From: Pelagibacterium sediminicola
Lineage (GTDB): Bacteria; Pseudomonadota; Alphaproteobacteria; Rhizobiales; Devosiaceae
Length of the DNA stretch: 64,000 nucleotides
Direction: 5' to 3'
Assembly (NCBI RefSeq): GCF_003390885.1
Contig: NZ_QMEL01000002.1
Span: forward strand, 248,001-312,000
Numbering within the stretch: position 1 is the first letter of the stretch; each line of letters opens with the position of its first letter. Position numbers and translations under genes: made by a program. The notes beneath the pieces were generated by a model that was not told the origin of the DNA, did no database searches, and saw nothing but the letters and a program-made list of their open reading frames with translations. Shown piece after piece: positions 43,986-54,740 of this stretch.

Positions 43986-44618
43986 ATGGCCAGAACCGAT
44001 TCGCCCGATCAGCCGGATCTTTTCCACGAACACGCCGCGCAGGCCGATGGCGCGCGCCTTGTCGCGGGCGTCGATGAGGCCGGGCGCGGCCCCCTCGCCG
44101 GGCCGGTGGTCGCCGCGGCGGTCATCCTGGACCCAGACAATATCCCCTCCGGGCTCAACGATTCCAAAAAGCTCACCGAAGCGCGGCGCGAGGCGTTGTT
44201 CGAGACGATCATGAGCACCGCGCTGGTGGGGTTTTGCGCCGCCCCGGTTGAGGTGATCGACAGGCTCAATATCCTGGGCGCCACGATGTGGGCGATGTGC
44301 GGGGCGCTCGATGCGCTGCCCGTCCGGCCCGACCTCGCGCTGATCGACGGCAACCGCGTTCCTCCCGGCCTTTCCTGCCCCGGCCAGCATGTGATCGGGG
44401 GCGATGGCCGGAGCGTATCAATCGCGGCGGCCTCGATCGTTGCCAAGGTGGTGCGCGACCGCATGTGCAGGGTAATGGATTGCCACCATCCCCATTACCG
44501 CTTCGCCCAGCACAAGGGATACGGCACCGCGCTCCATCTCGAGGCGCTGGCCGCGCTCGGGCCCTCCGAGTTGCACCGGATGAGTTTTGCCCCGGTCATG
44601 GCGGCCCTCTCCAAGTAA
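43986..44618 (+). CDS. rnhB: Ribonuclease HII
   Basis: A 210-residue RNase HII, which nicks DNA at misincorporated ribonucleotides. Motifs are [21 protein letters not shown] (DEAGRG, catalytic Asp and Glu), then [13 protein letters not shown], and the later DGNRVPPG and [17 protein letters not shown] (with a catalytic Asp downstream in the [12 protein letters not shown] region's neighbourhood). ATG 43986 is chosen because upstream in-frame codons would translate repeat B5. The N-terminal tail carries QPDLF, possibly clamp-related. ccrM follows 84 bp later. Confidence 0.92.
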   Translation: MARTDSPDQPDLFHEHAAQADGARLVAGVDEAGRGPLAGPVVAAAVILDPDNIPSGLNDSKKLTEARREALFETIMSTALVGFCAAPVEVIDRLNILGATMWAMCGALDALPVRPDLALIDGNRVPPGLSCPGQHVIGGDGRSVSIAAASIVAKVVRDRMCRVMDCHHPHYRFAQHKGYGTALHLEALAALGPSELHRMSFAPVMAALSK

Positions 44619-44625
44619 GCACCCG

Positions 44626-45839
<1,214 letters not shown>

Positions 45840-45869
45840 TCCCGACCTCCAATCAGTCAGGCATTCTGG

Positions 45870-45898
45870 CCCCCGAACCTGGTTCGGGGGTCCTTTTT
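45870..45898 (+). terminator. Rho-independent terminator after ccrM
   Basis: Stem CCCCCGAA/TTCGGGGG, loop CCTGG, followed by TCCTTTTTT. It starts 31 bp after the ccrM stop and is one of the clearest terminators in the window. Confidence 0.88.
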
Positions 45899-45940
45899 TG
45901 GATGATGGCCGCCGCTCAGGAATCTGCAACTTGCTCATGT

Positions 45941-46044
45941 GTCACCCCGGGATTTATTCCCAGGGTCCAGTGCGGTTCTGCCGGGGGCACAGGAGTATTT
46001 GGAACCATCGCTGTGGATTCAGGCAATAAATGCCGGAATGACAC
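45941..46044. repeat. Inverted repeat family B, copy B6
   Basis: Stem-loops TGTCACCCCGGGATTTATTC..CCAGGGTCCAG and GGATTCAGGCAATAAATGCC..GGAATGACA, i.e. the usual two modules in reversed order. Ends of complete copies are not recognised. Between ccrM and mutY, which converge. Confidence 0.68.
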
Positions 46045-46081
46045 TGCTGTGTGTGACGGTCATACAGGGATAACCACCAGT

Positions 46082-47146
46082 CTAATTCTCCACCCCCGCC
46101 ACCCTCAGCACCTTGCGGAAAACACTCGGCAATGCCTCATTGTCGAGAGCATCAATATCGGCCCACCAGCCCTCGTCCAGCGGAAGATCGCCACTGACGC
46201 TCCACACCTCCGCGACCAGATGAAAATGCGTGAAGGTATGCTCAACCGTTCCGGCCCGCCTCCATCCGGCGTCGAAGGGAAACACAGGCTCGGTCGTCCC
46301 TGACGTCCACTCGCTCCCCGGCACCTCGGTCATCTTCGCCAGCAGGCCCTTGGGCCCACGCTGGCGGAGAAAGACCTTGCCCGCGTGAACGATGACGAAC
46401 GCATGGCCGTATCGCGTGGGGCGCACCGGCTTTTGCGGCGGCACGGGAAAGGCGAGCGGGTTGCCCGATGCCGCCCCCGCGCAGTCTGGTTCGAGCGGGC
46501 AGATGAGGCAGTTGGCGCGACGCGGGGCGCAGACGGTTGCGCCCAGATCCATCATGGCTTGCGCGAAATCTCCCGCCCGTACGGGCACCGCGTGCTGCAC
46601 CGTTGCCCGCACCAGCGGCTTTTCCTCACGCACCGGGCGCGGCAGGGCGAGGTATCGCGCCACCACGCGGTCCACGTTTCCATCGACCACCGCGACCCGC
46701 TCGTCGTGGCAAATCGCGGCGATTGCCGCGCTGGTATAATCGCCGATGCCGGGAAGATCGCGCAGGGCCGCCGCGCTCGTGGGGAATTTTCCGCCATGCC
46801 GTTCCACGACCGCCCGCGCGCAGGCGTGCAGGTTCCGGGCCCGCGCGTAGTAGCCCAGCCCCGCCCATTGGACGAGCACGTCATCGAGCGGGGCCGCCGC
46901 AAGCGCTTCAACGTTTGGCCAGAGGCGCGTGAAGGCGGCAAAATATTTCCCCACCGCCGCGATGGTCGTTTGCTGGAGCATGATTTCGCTCAGCCAGACG
47001 TGATAGGGGTCGGGCCTTGCCCCCCGCGCCCTGTCGCTCGGCGAAACGCGCCATGGCAGCACGCGCGCGTGCCGGTCGTACCATGCAAGAACGGCGGCGG
47101 CGTCGATGGGGCGGGGAGAATGTTGCGCAGAAGCGTCGTGGGCCAT
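46082..47146 (-). CDS. mutY: Adenine DNA glycosylase MutY
   Basis: A 354-residue base-excision repair enzyme that removes adenine paired with 8-oxoguanine. It shows the MutY opening ALRWYDRHARVLPWR-like stretch, SEIMLQQTTIAAV (catalytic Glu), the helix-hairpin-helix LPGIGDYTSAAIAA followed by the catalytic Asp in VDGNVDRVV, and the 4Fe-4S cysteines CAPRRANCLICPLEPDC (C-x6-C-x2-C-x5-C). The C-terminal Nudix-like domain (YGHAFVIVHAGKVFLRQRG onward) recognises 8-oxoG. ATG 47146 gives the family start; a reading to 47437 would overlap the divergent DUF721 gene. Confidence 0.94.
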   Translation of the reverse strand: MAHDASAQHSPRPIDAAAVLAWYDRHARVLPWRVSPSDRARGARPDPYHVWLSEIMLQQTTIAAVGKYFAAFTRLWPNVEALAAAPLDDVLVQWAGLGYYARARNLHACARAVVERHGGKFPTSAAALRDLPGIGDYTSAAIAAICHDERVAVVDGNVDRVVARYLALPRPVREEKPLVRATVQHAVPVRAGDFAQAMMDLGATVCAPRRANCLICPLEPDCAGAASGNPLAFPVPPQKPVRPTRYGHAFVIVHAGKVFLRQRGPKGLLAKMTEVPGSEWTSGTTEPVFPFDAGWRRAGTVEHTFTHFHLVAEVWSVSGDLPLDEGWWADIDALDNEALPSVFRKVLRVAGVEN

Positions 47147-47188
47147 AATGGTTGTGGAGAGAACCTTATCCGCGAGCGGCACGCAAGC

Positions 47189-47695
47189 ATGGCCAAGAAA
47201 TCTCCACCACCCAAACGGGCCAACCGCGCCGTTCATCTGGGCGATATGCTGGGCAACACGCTCGACACCGCGCTGAGGCGGCGGGGGTTTGCCAGCCGCG
47301 ACCTGATCGCCAACTGGAAATCGATCGCGCCCACCCCTTATGACGCGATCGCGGCCCCCGACAAGCTGGTCTGGCCGCGCCGCGACCGGCCCGACCCGGA
47401 AGGGGCGGTGCTTTATCTTCGGTGCCGCGAGGGCCATGCGCTGGCGCTTTCACACGAAGCCCCCGCGATTACCGCCGCCATCAACCGCTATTTCGGCTAC
47501 CTCCTGATCTCCGGCGTCAGGCTCTCGCCCACCCCCTATACCGAGCCGCAAAAGGCGACGGACAAGCCCACCGCCGAGCTTCCCGCCGAAAAGGCCGCCC
47601 ATTTGACCGAGGCGGTTTCGGTGATAGAGGACGAAGGCCTGCGCGCCGCGCTCGAAAAGCTGGGACGCGAAGTCATGGGCAAGAGCAAAAGGTAA
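47189..47695 (+). CDS. DUF721 (DciA-like) protein
   Basis: A 168-residue protein with a DUF721 domain (about residues 15-110: LGDMLGNTLDTALRRRGF, WKSIAPTP, then AVLYLRCREGHALALSHEAPAITAAINRYFG). DciA, the bacterial replicative-helicase loading factor, carries this domain, so a role in DnaB loading is possible; alphaproteobacterial members are less studied. The C-terminus is charged and helical. It is divergent from mutY (42 bp) and leads into the DsbA-like and smc genes, an arrangement common in Hyphomicrobiales. Confidence 0.82.
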   Translation: MAKKSPPPKRANRAVHLGDMLGNTLDTALRRRGFASRDLIANWKSIAPTPYDAIAAPDKLVWPRRDRPDPEGAVLYLRCREGHALALSHEAPAITAAINRYFGYLLISGVRLSPTPYTEPQKATDKPTAELPAEKAAHLTEAVSVIEDEGLRAALEKLGREVMGKSKR

Positions 47696-47792
47696 GCAGT
47701 CCTCACCTTGAGTTGATTGTCCTGCCCACTTGCGGCCTTTGTCTCCATGTGTAGTGTGCGCCGCAATTATCTTTCGATCGGGAGTTGATCCA

Positions 47793-48497
47793 TTGCTCAA
47801 TCGCAGAAACCTGCTCGCCATGGGCTCCGGCCTCGGCATTGCCACGCTACTTTACGGGTGCAGCGACAGTTCCAACGCCCCGGACGAAGCGACCGCGCAA
47901 ACCGCCGACGCACCGGATGGCGAGGTTACGCTTTATGACGGCTCCCCTATCGAGCCGATCGACAGCCAGCCGATCAACAACCCCGACGGGATCGCCGACC
48001 GCCCGCTGGGCGGGGTCGATGCCGATGTCACCCTCATCGAATATGTCTCGCCCACCTGCCCCCATTGCGCCAATTTCCACGTCACCGTCTATCCGCGCGT
48101 CAAGCAGACCTATATCGATACCGGCCGCATCCGGTTCATCGCACGCGCTTTCCGGCGCAACGTGCTCGATCTTGCCATCTTCATGGTGGCCGAGGCTTCG
48201 GGCAACGCCTATCACGATGTGCTGGCGGCCTATATGTCCACGCAGAACCAGTGGGCCACCGCCGAAAATCCGCGCCAGGCGATCTTCCAGATCGCCCAGC
48301 AGTTCGGCTTTACACAGGAAAGGTTCGAGGAAGTCTTGACCGACGAGGCAATGTTCGCTGCACTGGAATCCATGCGCGAACAGGCCCTCGACCAGTTCGG
48401 CCTCACGGGTACGCCAACCTTCTATGTCAACGGTCAACGGCTTGAAACGGGTGCGACTTACGAAAGCCTTTCCGAGGCTATCGACGCACAGTTGTAA
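47793..48497 (+). CDS. DsbA-like thiol-disulfide lipoprotein
   Basis: A 234-residue protein with the DsbA-type thioredoxin fold: active site CPHC in ISPTCPHC-like SPTCPHCANFH and the cis-proline TGTPTFYVNG. The chosen start is TTG 47793, placed 8 nt after CGGGAG. From it the N-terminus MLNRRNLLAMGSG leads to LLYGC at residues 19-23, a plausible lipobox with acylated Cys23, followed by a Ser/Ala/Asp-rich linker. It probably acts in the periplasm tethered to the membrane. An upstream ATG-like reading at 47730 lacks a signal and is rejected. It is followed by repeat A6 and smc. Confidence 0.87.
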   Translation: MLNRRNLLAMGSGLGIATLLYGCSDSSNAPDEATAQTADAPDGEVTLYDGSPIEPIDSQPINNPDGIADRPLGGVDADVTLIEYVSPTCPHCANFHVTVYPRVKQTYIDTGRIRFIARAFRRNVLDLAIFMVAEASGNAYHDVLAAYMSTQNQWATAENPRQAIFQIAQQFGFTQERFEEVLTDEAMFAALESMREQALDQFGLTGTPTFYVNGQRLETGATYESLSEAIDAQL

Positions 48498-48521
48498 GAT
48501 CAGTCTGGCTGTCGCTGTCAC

Positions 48522-48654
48522 CGCCCCCCCTCACCCCCAACCCCTCTCCCACGAGGGGAGAGGGGGGCTCGCAAGCCGAAACATCCACGGATACCCTTCT
48601 CCCCTCGTGGGAGAAGGTGGCCCGGCGAAGCCGGGTCGGATGAGGGGGTTGCGG
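48522..48654. repeat. Palindromic repeat family A, copy A6
   Basis: Contains the family arms CCCTCACCCCCAACCCCTC and GGTCGGATGAGGGGG with the inner CCGGCGAAGCCGG hairpin; the left end (CGCTGTCACCGCC) is diverged from the usual GCATCGCTG. Between the DsbA-like gene and smc. Confidence 0.8.
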
Positions 48655-48701
48655 AGACGGCCAGTTTCGCCTGAGCCGAAATGTTTCCCCCGAGACGCCC
48701 G

Positions 48702-51700
48702 ATGAAATTCTCGCGCCTCAAGCTCACCGGCTTCAAATCCTTCACCGATCCGGTCGAACTGGTGTTCGAGCCGGGGCTGACCGGCGTTGTGGGCCCGAAC
48801 GGGTGCGGGAAGTCCAATCTGGTGGAAGCGCTGCGCTGGGTGATGGGCGAAAGCTCGTACAAGGCCATGCGGGCCTCGGGCATGGACGATGTGATCTTTT
48901 CCGGTTCGAGCAACCGGCCCGCCCGCAATTCGGCGGAAGTCGTCGTCACCCTCGATAACACCGACCGCACCGCCCCCGCCCAGTTCAACACCGTCGATAC
49001 GCTCGAAATCTCGCGCCGCATCGAGCGCGAGCAGGGCTCGGTCTATCGCGTCAACGGACGGGACGTGCGAGCGCGCGACGTGCAGTTGCTATTCGCCGAT
49101 GCCTCGACCGGCGCGCACTCCCCGGCCCTCGTGCGGCAGGGCCAGATCGGGGAACTGATCGCCGCCAAGCCCACCCAGCGCCGTGCCCTTCTGGAAGAAG
49201 CGGCGGGGATTTCGGGGCTGCATTCGCGCCGGCACGAGGCCGAATTGCGGCTTAAGGGGGCCGAACAGAACCTCGAACGCGTGGACGACATCATCGCCCA
49301 GGTCGAGGTGCAGCTTGAAACCCTCAAGCGCCAGGCGCGGCAGGCAACGCGCTACCGCTCGCTTTCGGGCGACATCCGCCGGGCCGAAGCGACCCTCTAT
49401 CACATCCGTTGGGTCAAGGCCCGGTTCGCCGAAAAGGAGACCGAGGCCGAGCAGGGGCGCCTCATCACCCAGTTGGCCGAGGCGACCCATCTCGATCTTG
49501 CCGCCCAGAAAACGACGCAAGCCGCCGATGCCGCCCTGCAGCCCCTGCGCGACGCCGATGCGGCGGCGGGCGCCGTGCTCCAGCGCCTCACCATCCTGCG
49601 CGGGCAGATCGAGGACGAATGGCGGCAGGCCAATGCGCGCCGCGCCGATCTCGAGGACCGCATCAGGCAGATCGAAACCGACAGCACGCGCGAGGCGGCG
49701 CTGATCGAGGAGAGCCGGACGATCATCGAGGGGCTCGTCGCAGAGCAAAAGGAACTCGAAAGCGCCGCCGAAACAGATCGTCAGGCAAGCGAAGTGGCCC
49801 GCAACGAGGCCGAGACGGCGCGCGCCGCGCTGGCCGAAGCCGAGACGGTTGCCCGCGCCGCCGCCGATTCCGTGGCCGAAATCCGGGCGCGCCGTACCCA
49901 GGCACAGCGCGCCGCCGAAGACGCCGCGCAGCGTCTTGCCCGGCTCGAAACCCAGATGGCCGATATCGTGCGCGACGCCGAGGCGGTGACCCGGAGCCTT
50001 GCGGCGGACCAGACCGTTGCCGAGCGGCGCACGGCGCTCGAATCCGCACAAGGGGCGGCAGCCCATGCAGAAGCCGAGACCGAACGCGCGGAACTGACGG
50101 CACGCGAAGCCCAATCGGCGCTCGATGCCGCCCAGCCCGCGCTCACCGAGCTTGAAGGCAGGCTCAATCGGCTCGAAAGCGAAGCTGAGACGCTGGCCCG
50201 GGTGCTCAATGTCGATGGCGGCGCGCTCTGGCCATCCATCGTCGATGCCCTCAAGGTCGCGCCGGGCTATGAAACCGCGCTGGGCGCGGCACTGGGCGAT
50301 GATCTGGAAGCCTCTTCGGACAACGCCGCGCCGCTCTTCTGGTCCCCCGCCGGCGACGGCGCGAACGATGCGCCGCTCCCCGATGGGGTGTTACCGCTGT
50401 CGCAATTTGTGTCCGGGGCGACGCTGTTAAAGCGCAGGCTCGACCAGATCGGGCTGGTCGATGGCGATGCGGGCGCTATGCTGATGGGTCAACTCAAACC
50501 GGGCCAGCGGCTGGTGAGCAAGAATGGCGGGCTCTGGCGCTGGGACGGGTTCGTTGCCAAGGCCGACGCGCCGACACCCGCCGCGCAACGGCTCGCGCAA
50601 CGCAACCGGCTGGCCGAACTCGATGCCGAGATTTCCGGTTTGCGCAAGGAGCGCGAGACGGCGCAGGGCGCGCTCGAAGCGCTCAAGGGCCTGCTCGATG
50701 CGGCACGGCAGACCGAGATCGGCCGGCGCGCCGAATGGCGCGAGGCCCAGCGCGCCATCGCAGCGGCCCAGGCCGGGCTCGATGCGGCGCAAAAGAACCT
50801 TGCTGATCTCGTCGCCCGCGAGGCGGCGCTCGAAGAATCGCGCCTGCGGCTCGATGAAACCATTGCCGAGGCGCGCAGCCAAAAGGACGCCGCCGACCGG
50901 ACGCTGGCCGACGCCGGGGACGAGGGCGATGCGGTGCGCGAGGCCGAGACGCGTCAGCGCGCGCTCAGCGGATTGCGCGAAGCCGCCGAGCAGGCCCGCG
51001 TGCGGCTCGCCGGGTTCGATAGCGCCGCCCAGATGCGCCAGGGCCGGCTGGGCCGGATCGCCTCCGAGCTTGGAAGCTGGGAGCGCCGCCGCTCCGCCGC
51101 CCAGAGCCAGATCGAAACGCTCAAGACCCGCCGCGCCGAGATCGGCACGCAGCTTGAAGCACTCAACGCCACGCCCGATGCCTTCGACAAGCGCCGCGAC
51201 GATCTCGACGAGCAGATTGCCGACGCCGAAGCCGACCGCAAGCGCGCATCGGACAGGCTGGCCGAGGCCCAGACCGGCTACCGCGAGGCAGAACGTGCCG
51301 CCCGGCTGACCGCCGAGGCGCTGGCCGGCACGCGGGCCGAGATCGCGCGCGTCGAGGAACGGCTCAAGGGCAATATCGTCCAGCGCCAGCAGATCGAGCG
51401 CCAGATCGGGGAAACCCTCAACATTCCCGCAAGCCGCACCGCGGAAGCGGCGGGCATCAAGCCCGAGGACGCGCTGCCCGAGGAGAGCGCCATCGAGGGG
51501 CGCGTCGATCGTCTCAAGGCCGAGCGTGGGCGGCTGGGCGGGGTGAACCTCATGGCCGAGGAAGAGGCGCGCGAGGTTCAGGACAAGCTTGACAAGATGA
51601 TCGCCGACCGCGAGGACCTGATCGCGGCCATCGCCAAGCTGCGAACCGGCATTGCGAGCCTCAATCGCGAGGGCCGTGCGCGGCTCACCGAGGCCTTCGA

Positions 51701-52160
51701 GAAGGTCAACGCCCATTTCCGCGACCTGTTCACGACCCTGTTCGGGGGCGGCACGGCCGAACTTACCTTCGTCGAGAGCGACGATCCGCTCGAAGCCGGG
51801 CTCGAAATCATCGCAAGGCCCCCCGGCAAGAAGCCCCAGACCATGACGCTGCTTTCGGGCGGCGAGCAGGCGCTGACGGCGATGAGCCTGATTTTCGCGG
51901 TGTTTCTCACCAACCCCGCCCCCATCTGCGTGCTCGACGAGGTGGACGCGCCGCTCGACGACGCCAATGTCGAGCGCTTCTGCAACCTGCTCGATTCCAT
52001 GCGCGAGCGCACCGAGACCCGTTTCATCGTCGTCACCCACAACCCCATCACCATGAGCCGCATGGACCGTCTGTTCGGCGTCACCATGCCCGAACGCGGG
52101 GTGAGCCAGCTCGTGTCCGTCGACCTGCGCACAGCGGAAAGCTTTCTCGAAGCGAGCTGA
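48702..52160 (+). CDS. smc: Chromosome segregation protein SMC
   Basis: A 1152-residue SMC ATPase that compacts and segregates the chromosome. The Walker A loop is VGPNGCGKSNLVEALRW near residues 30-46. Two long coiled coils (about 160-510 and 650-1000, rich in Glu, Ala and Arg) flank a hinge region at about 515-640. The C-terminal head has the signature LLSGGEQALTAMSLIFAVF (about residue 1050) and Walker B ICVLDEVDAPLDDANVERF. Start 48702 (MKFSRLKLTGFKSF) is the family N-terminus. No scpA or scpB is next to it. Confidence 0.96.
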   Translation: MKFSRLKLTGFKSFTDPVELVFEPGLTGVVGPNGCGKSNLVEALRWVMGESSYKAMRASGMDDVIFSGSSNRPARNSAEVVVTLDNTDRTAPAQFNTVDTLEISRRIEREQGSVYRVNGRDVRARDVQLLFADASTGAHSPALVRQGQIGELIAAKPTQRRALLEEAAGISGLHSRRHEAELRLKGAEQNLERVDDIIAQVEVQLETLKRQARQATRYRSLSGDIRRAEATLYHIRWVKARFAEKETEAEQGRLITQLAEATHLDLAAQKTTQAADAALQPLRDADAAAGAVLQRLTILRGQIEDEWRQANARRADLEDRIRQIETDSTREAALIEESRTIIEGLVAEQKELESAAETDRQASEVARNEAETARAALAEAETVARAAADSVAEIRARRTQAQRAAEDAAQRLARLETQMADIVRDAEAVTRSLAADQTVAERRTALESAQGAAAHAEAETERAELTAREAQSALDAAQPALTELEGRLNRLESEAETLARVLNVDGGALWPSIVDALKVAPGYETALGAALGDDLEASSDNAAPLFWSPAGDGANDAPLPDGVLPLSQFVSGATLLKRRLDQIGLVDGDAGAMLMGQLKPGQRLVSKNGGLWRWDGFVAKADAPTPAAQRLAQRNRLAELDAEISGLRKERETAQGALEALKGLLDAARQTEIGRRAEWREAQRAIAAAQAGLDAAQKNLADLVAREAALEESRLRLDETIAEARSQKDAADRTLADAGDEGDAVREAETRQRALSGLREAAEQARVRLAGFDSAAQMRQGRLGRIASELGSWERRRSAAQSQIETLKTRRAEIGTQLEALNATPDAFDKRRDDLDEQIADAEADRKRASDRLAEAQTGYREAERAARLTAEALAGTRAEIARVEERLKGNIVQRQQIERQIGETLNIPASRTAEAAGIKPEDALPEESAIEGRVDRLKAERGRLGGVNLMAEEEAREVQDKLDKMIADREDLIAAIAKLRTGIASLNREGRARLTEAFEKVNAHFRDLFTTLFGGGTAELTFVESDDPLEAGLEIIARPPGKKPQTMTLLSGGEQALTAMSLIFAVFLTNPAPICVLDEVDAPLDDANVERFCNLLDSMRERTETRFIVVTHNPITMSRMDRLFGVTMPERGVSQLVSVDLRTAESFLEAS

Positions 52161-52474
52161 CTGCTCAAAACTCGATTGCCCGAACAAGTCGCAGGTATCG
52201 GCCAAAGCCACCAATGTCATTCCGGGACTGGTTCCCGGCAATCCAGTGCGATCCAACCCCAACCGCCATGGCAGGCCGTTTCCATCAAGACCTGAAACGA
52301 TCTAGCGCCCCGATCTCACCGGTCCCGCCTGCCCGGAGAATCCCTTCCCGCCCCAGTCTCGACACATTGGGGGTGTTGACGCAATGCCGCACCCCTGTCA
52401 GGTCGATTTAACACACTGATTTTGCTCACAAAAACACCATACATCGCGCCTTGACTTCAAAAGGAGCCGCAACT
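52161..52474. other. Gene-free interval upstream of the atp operon, with partial repeat B7
   Basis: The interval holds repeat B7 (52213-52304: CATTCCGGGACTGGTTCCCG, then GGCCGTTTCCATCAAGACC and the right end CCTGAAACGATCTAG) and about 170 bp of leader before atpI. No second B module and no left end are seen. AGGAG at 52462-52466 precedes the atpI start. No gene was recognised here. Confidence 0.55.
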
Positions 52475-52936
52475 ATGGTGCGCGCGACTTTCAAGGCACC
52501 CTTTGCCGGGTGTTCCGCGGGGGATCAGGGCAAGGTTTTCATGGCCAAATCCAGAGACAACCCCGAAGGACACGAGCCTTCCCCCTCACGGTCCTCGGAG
52601 ACATCCGAGCTGGCCGAACGGATCAGGAAGGTTCAGGAGGCACGCGCGCTGGCTCAGGGCAGCGAGGCGGCGTCCCGGCAGGGCGACATGACGATGCTGG
52701 CGCGCGGCTTGCGCATTGCAGCGGAGTTCGTCGCGGCCATCCTTGTGGGGTCGGGTATCGGCTACCTGATCGACGAGGTTGCAGGGACGGCGCCTTGGGC
52801 ATTGCTCGGAATGTTCATTCTGGGATTTGCCGCCGGAATACTGAACGTCATCCGCGTGGTGGCGGAACTCAATACCAGATCGTCGGCGTCCTCCGGGGAC
52901 AAGGACGACGCGGACCAAAGGCGCGACGGGGTTTAG
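52475..52936 (+). CDS. atpI: ATP synthase F0 subunit I (AtpI)
   Basis: A 153-residue small membrane protein of the AtpI family, which helps assemble the c-ring and may handle Mg2+. Two hydrophobic segments (about residues 88-110 and 115-137) carry [25 protein letters not shown] and [22 protein letters not shown], the family core. Start 52475 is placed by AGGAG 8 nt upstream; ATG 52541 (MAKSRDN) has AAGG 5 nt upstream and is a serious alternative, giving 131 residues. First gene of the F0 operon; atpB begins 5 bp later. Confidence 0.83.
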   Translation: MVRATFKAPFAGCSAGDQGKVFMAKSRDNPEGHEPSPSRSSETSELAERIRKVQEARALAQGSEAASRQGDMTMLARGLRIAAEFVAAILVGSGIGYLIDEVAGTAPWALLGMFILGFAAGILNVIRVVAELNTRSSASSGDKDDADQRRDGV

Positions 52937-52940
52937 GCAC

Positions 52941-53714
52941 TTGGCGAACGATCCAATTCACCAGTTTGTCATCAACGACATCTTTACCCTGGGCACCATC
53001 GGGGGCGACGGCACTGCCGGCAGCGGCACCACGATCGCGTTTACCAATTCCGCCCTGTTCATGGTGCTGACGGTGATTACGATCTCCGTTTATCTCCTGC
53101 TCTCCACCAGGGGGCGCTCGCTCATTCCCAACCGCTGGCAGCTCTCGAGCGAAATGACCTATGAATTCGTGGCCAATATGGTGCGAAGCAGCGCCGGCAC
53201 CGAGGGCATGAAGTTCTTCCCCTTCGTCTTTTCGCTGTTCATGTTCATCTTCATCGGGAACATGTTCGGCATGGTCCCCTATTTCTTCACCTTCACCAGC
53301 CACATCATCGTGACCTTCGCGCTCTCGATGCTGGTGATGACGGTGGTCGTGGTCTACGGCTTTCTCAAGAACGGCCCGCGCTTTCTCAAGCTGTTCGTGC
53401 CTTCGGGGGTCCCCGGCTACATCATTCCCATCGTGACGCCGATCGAGGTCATTTCGTTCCTCTCGCGTCCGATTTCGCTCTCCGTCCGTCTTTTCGGAAA
53501 CATGCTCGCCGGTCACATCACGCTCAAGGTCTTCACGGGCTTTGTGGTGTCGCTCGGCTCGCTCGGGGCCCTGGGCATCCTGGGGTCCGTGCTGCCGCTC
53601 TTCATGGGCGTGGCGATTACTGCCCTCGAATTCATGGTGTCCACGGTTCAGGCTTACGTCTTTGCCGTTCTGACCGCCATGTACCTCAACGATGCGATCC
53701 ATCCGTCGCATTGA
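52941..53714 (+). CDS. atpB: ATP synthase F0 subunit a
   Basis: A 257-residue multi-spanning subunit forming the proton half-channels against the c-ring. The essential arginine is in [13 protein letters not shown]. Further family features are [13 protein letters not shown] near the start, [21 protein letters not shown], and the C-terminal [22 protein letters not shown]. It begins at TTG 52941, 4 bp after the atpI stop, which may lower its translation relative to the c subunit. Confidence 0.95.
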   Translation: MANDPIHQFVINDIFTLGTIGGDGTAGSGTTIAFTNSALFMVLTVITISVYLLLSTRGRSLIPNRWQLSSEMTYEFVANMVRSSAGTEGMKFFPFVFSLFMFIFIGNMFGMVPYFFTFTSHIIVTFALSMLVMTVVVVYGFLKNGPRFLKLFVPSGVPGYIIPIVTPIEVISFLSRPISLSVRLFGNMLAGHITLKVFTGFVVSLGSLGALGILGSVLPLFMGVAITALEFMVSTVQAYVFAVLTAMYLNDAIHPSH

Positions 53715-53758
53715 TCGCTGACGACAATCCAATTTTCAGGCTTTGAAAGGATCATAAA

Positions 53759-53986
53759 ATGGAAGCTGAAGCCGCAAAGTACATCGGCGCTGGTATTGCC
53801 TGTTTCGGTATGGCCGGTGCAGCTATCGGCGTGAGCAACATCTTCGGAAACTTCCTCTCGGGTGCCCTGCGCAATCCGTCTGCCGCTCCCTCGCAGACCG
53901 GCAACCTGATTTTCGGCTTCGCCGTGACCGAAGCCCTGGGCATCTTCTCGTTCCTGGTTGCTCTTCTGCTCCTGTTCGCGGTCTGA
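53759..53986 (+). CDS. atpE: ATP synthase F0 subunit c
   Basis: A 75-residue hairpin of two membrane helices forming the rotating c-ring. The proton-binding carboxylate is Glu58 in [10 protein letters not shown], and the polar loop is [14 protein letters not shown] with the RNP turn. The first helix has [15 protein letters not shown]. The ribosome-binding site GAAAGGATC lies just before the ATG. Confidence 0.97.
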   Translation: MEAEAAKYIGAGIACFGMAGAAIGVSNIFGNFLSGALRNPSAAPSQTGNLIFGFAVTEALGIFSFLVALLLLFAV

Positions 53987-54101
53987 GGACCGGCGTTCGC
54001 GCTTTTACGATTTCCCGGTAGCCGGGCCTTTGGCCTTGCTGCCGGCTCTGCATGAACTGCCGTGCGGCGGTTCACTCAATTGATACCGGCGAGTGACGGA
54101 T

Positions 54102-54734
54102 ATGGCACGCATTACAATTGCGCAGGCAGGCGATACGGAAACGGTCGTTGTGACGCCCGAGTTTGACTCTGTCGGCGGCGACCATACCTTGTCCGAGGGC
54201 GCTCTGCTCGAAAGCACCGAGGCAAGCGTCGATGAGCACCACACCGAGGTGTTCCCTCCCTTCGATTCCACGACGTTCGCTTCCCAGATCCTGTGGCTGG
54301 CGATCAGCTTCGCGGCACTTTATTTCATCATGAGCCGGCTGGCGCTGCCCCGCATCGGGTCCGTGCTTGAGGAGCGGCGCGACCGGATCGAGGGTGATCT
54401 GGTCGAGGCCGACCGGCTGCGCAAGAAGACCGACGACGCCATCGCCTCCTATGAAACCGCGCTCGCCGAAGCCCGGTCCAGGGCGCATGTGATCGCCGAG
54501 CAGGCCCGTGCCGAGAGCAAGGCGCGGATCGATACCGAGCGCCAGCGCATCGAGGACGATCTCTCCAAAAAGGTCGCCGAGGCGGAAGGCCGCATCGCTG
54601 GGACCAAGCAAAAGGCGCTCGATCACGTGGGCGAAATCGCTTCGGAAACCGCGCAGGCGGTGGTCGGGCAACTGCTCGGCAAGGTGTCGATCGCCGACGC
54701 CCGCAAGGCGGTTGCAACGGTCGGCAAGGAGTAA
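54102..54734 (+). CDS. atpF': ATP synthase F0 subunit b'
   Basis: A 210-residue peripheral-stalk subunit. An acidic N-terminal tail of about 60 residues precedes a membrane helix (SQILWLAISFAALYFIMS, about residues 67-84), then a long charged coiled coil (LEERRDRIEGDLVEADRLRKKTDDAIAS and on). Alphaproteobacteria use a b/b' heterodimer rather than a b homodimer. ATG 54102 is chosen over GTG 54093. The unusually long N-terminal extension is seen in some rhizobial b' subunits. Confidence 0.92.
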   Translation: MARITIAQAGDTETVVVTPEFDSVGGDHTLSEGALLESTEASVDEHHTEVFPPFDSTTFASQILWLAISFAALYFIMSRLALPRIGSVLEERRDRIEGDLVEADRLRKKTDDAIASYETALAEARSRAHVIAEQARAESKARIDTERQRIEDDLSKKVAEAEGRIAGTKQKALDHVGEIASETAQAVVGQLLGKVSIADARKAVATVGKE

Positions 54735-54740
54735 ACGGAT

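Noticed and set aside
50427-52262. 611-residue minus-strand reading inside smc
   Set aside because: It is the complement of the SMC coiled coil and head; its low-complexity composition comes from the coding strand.
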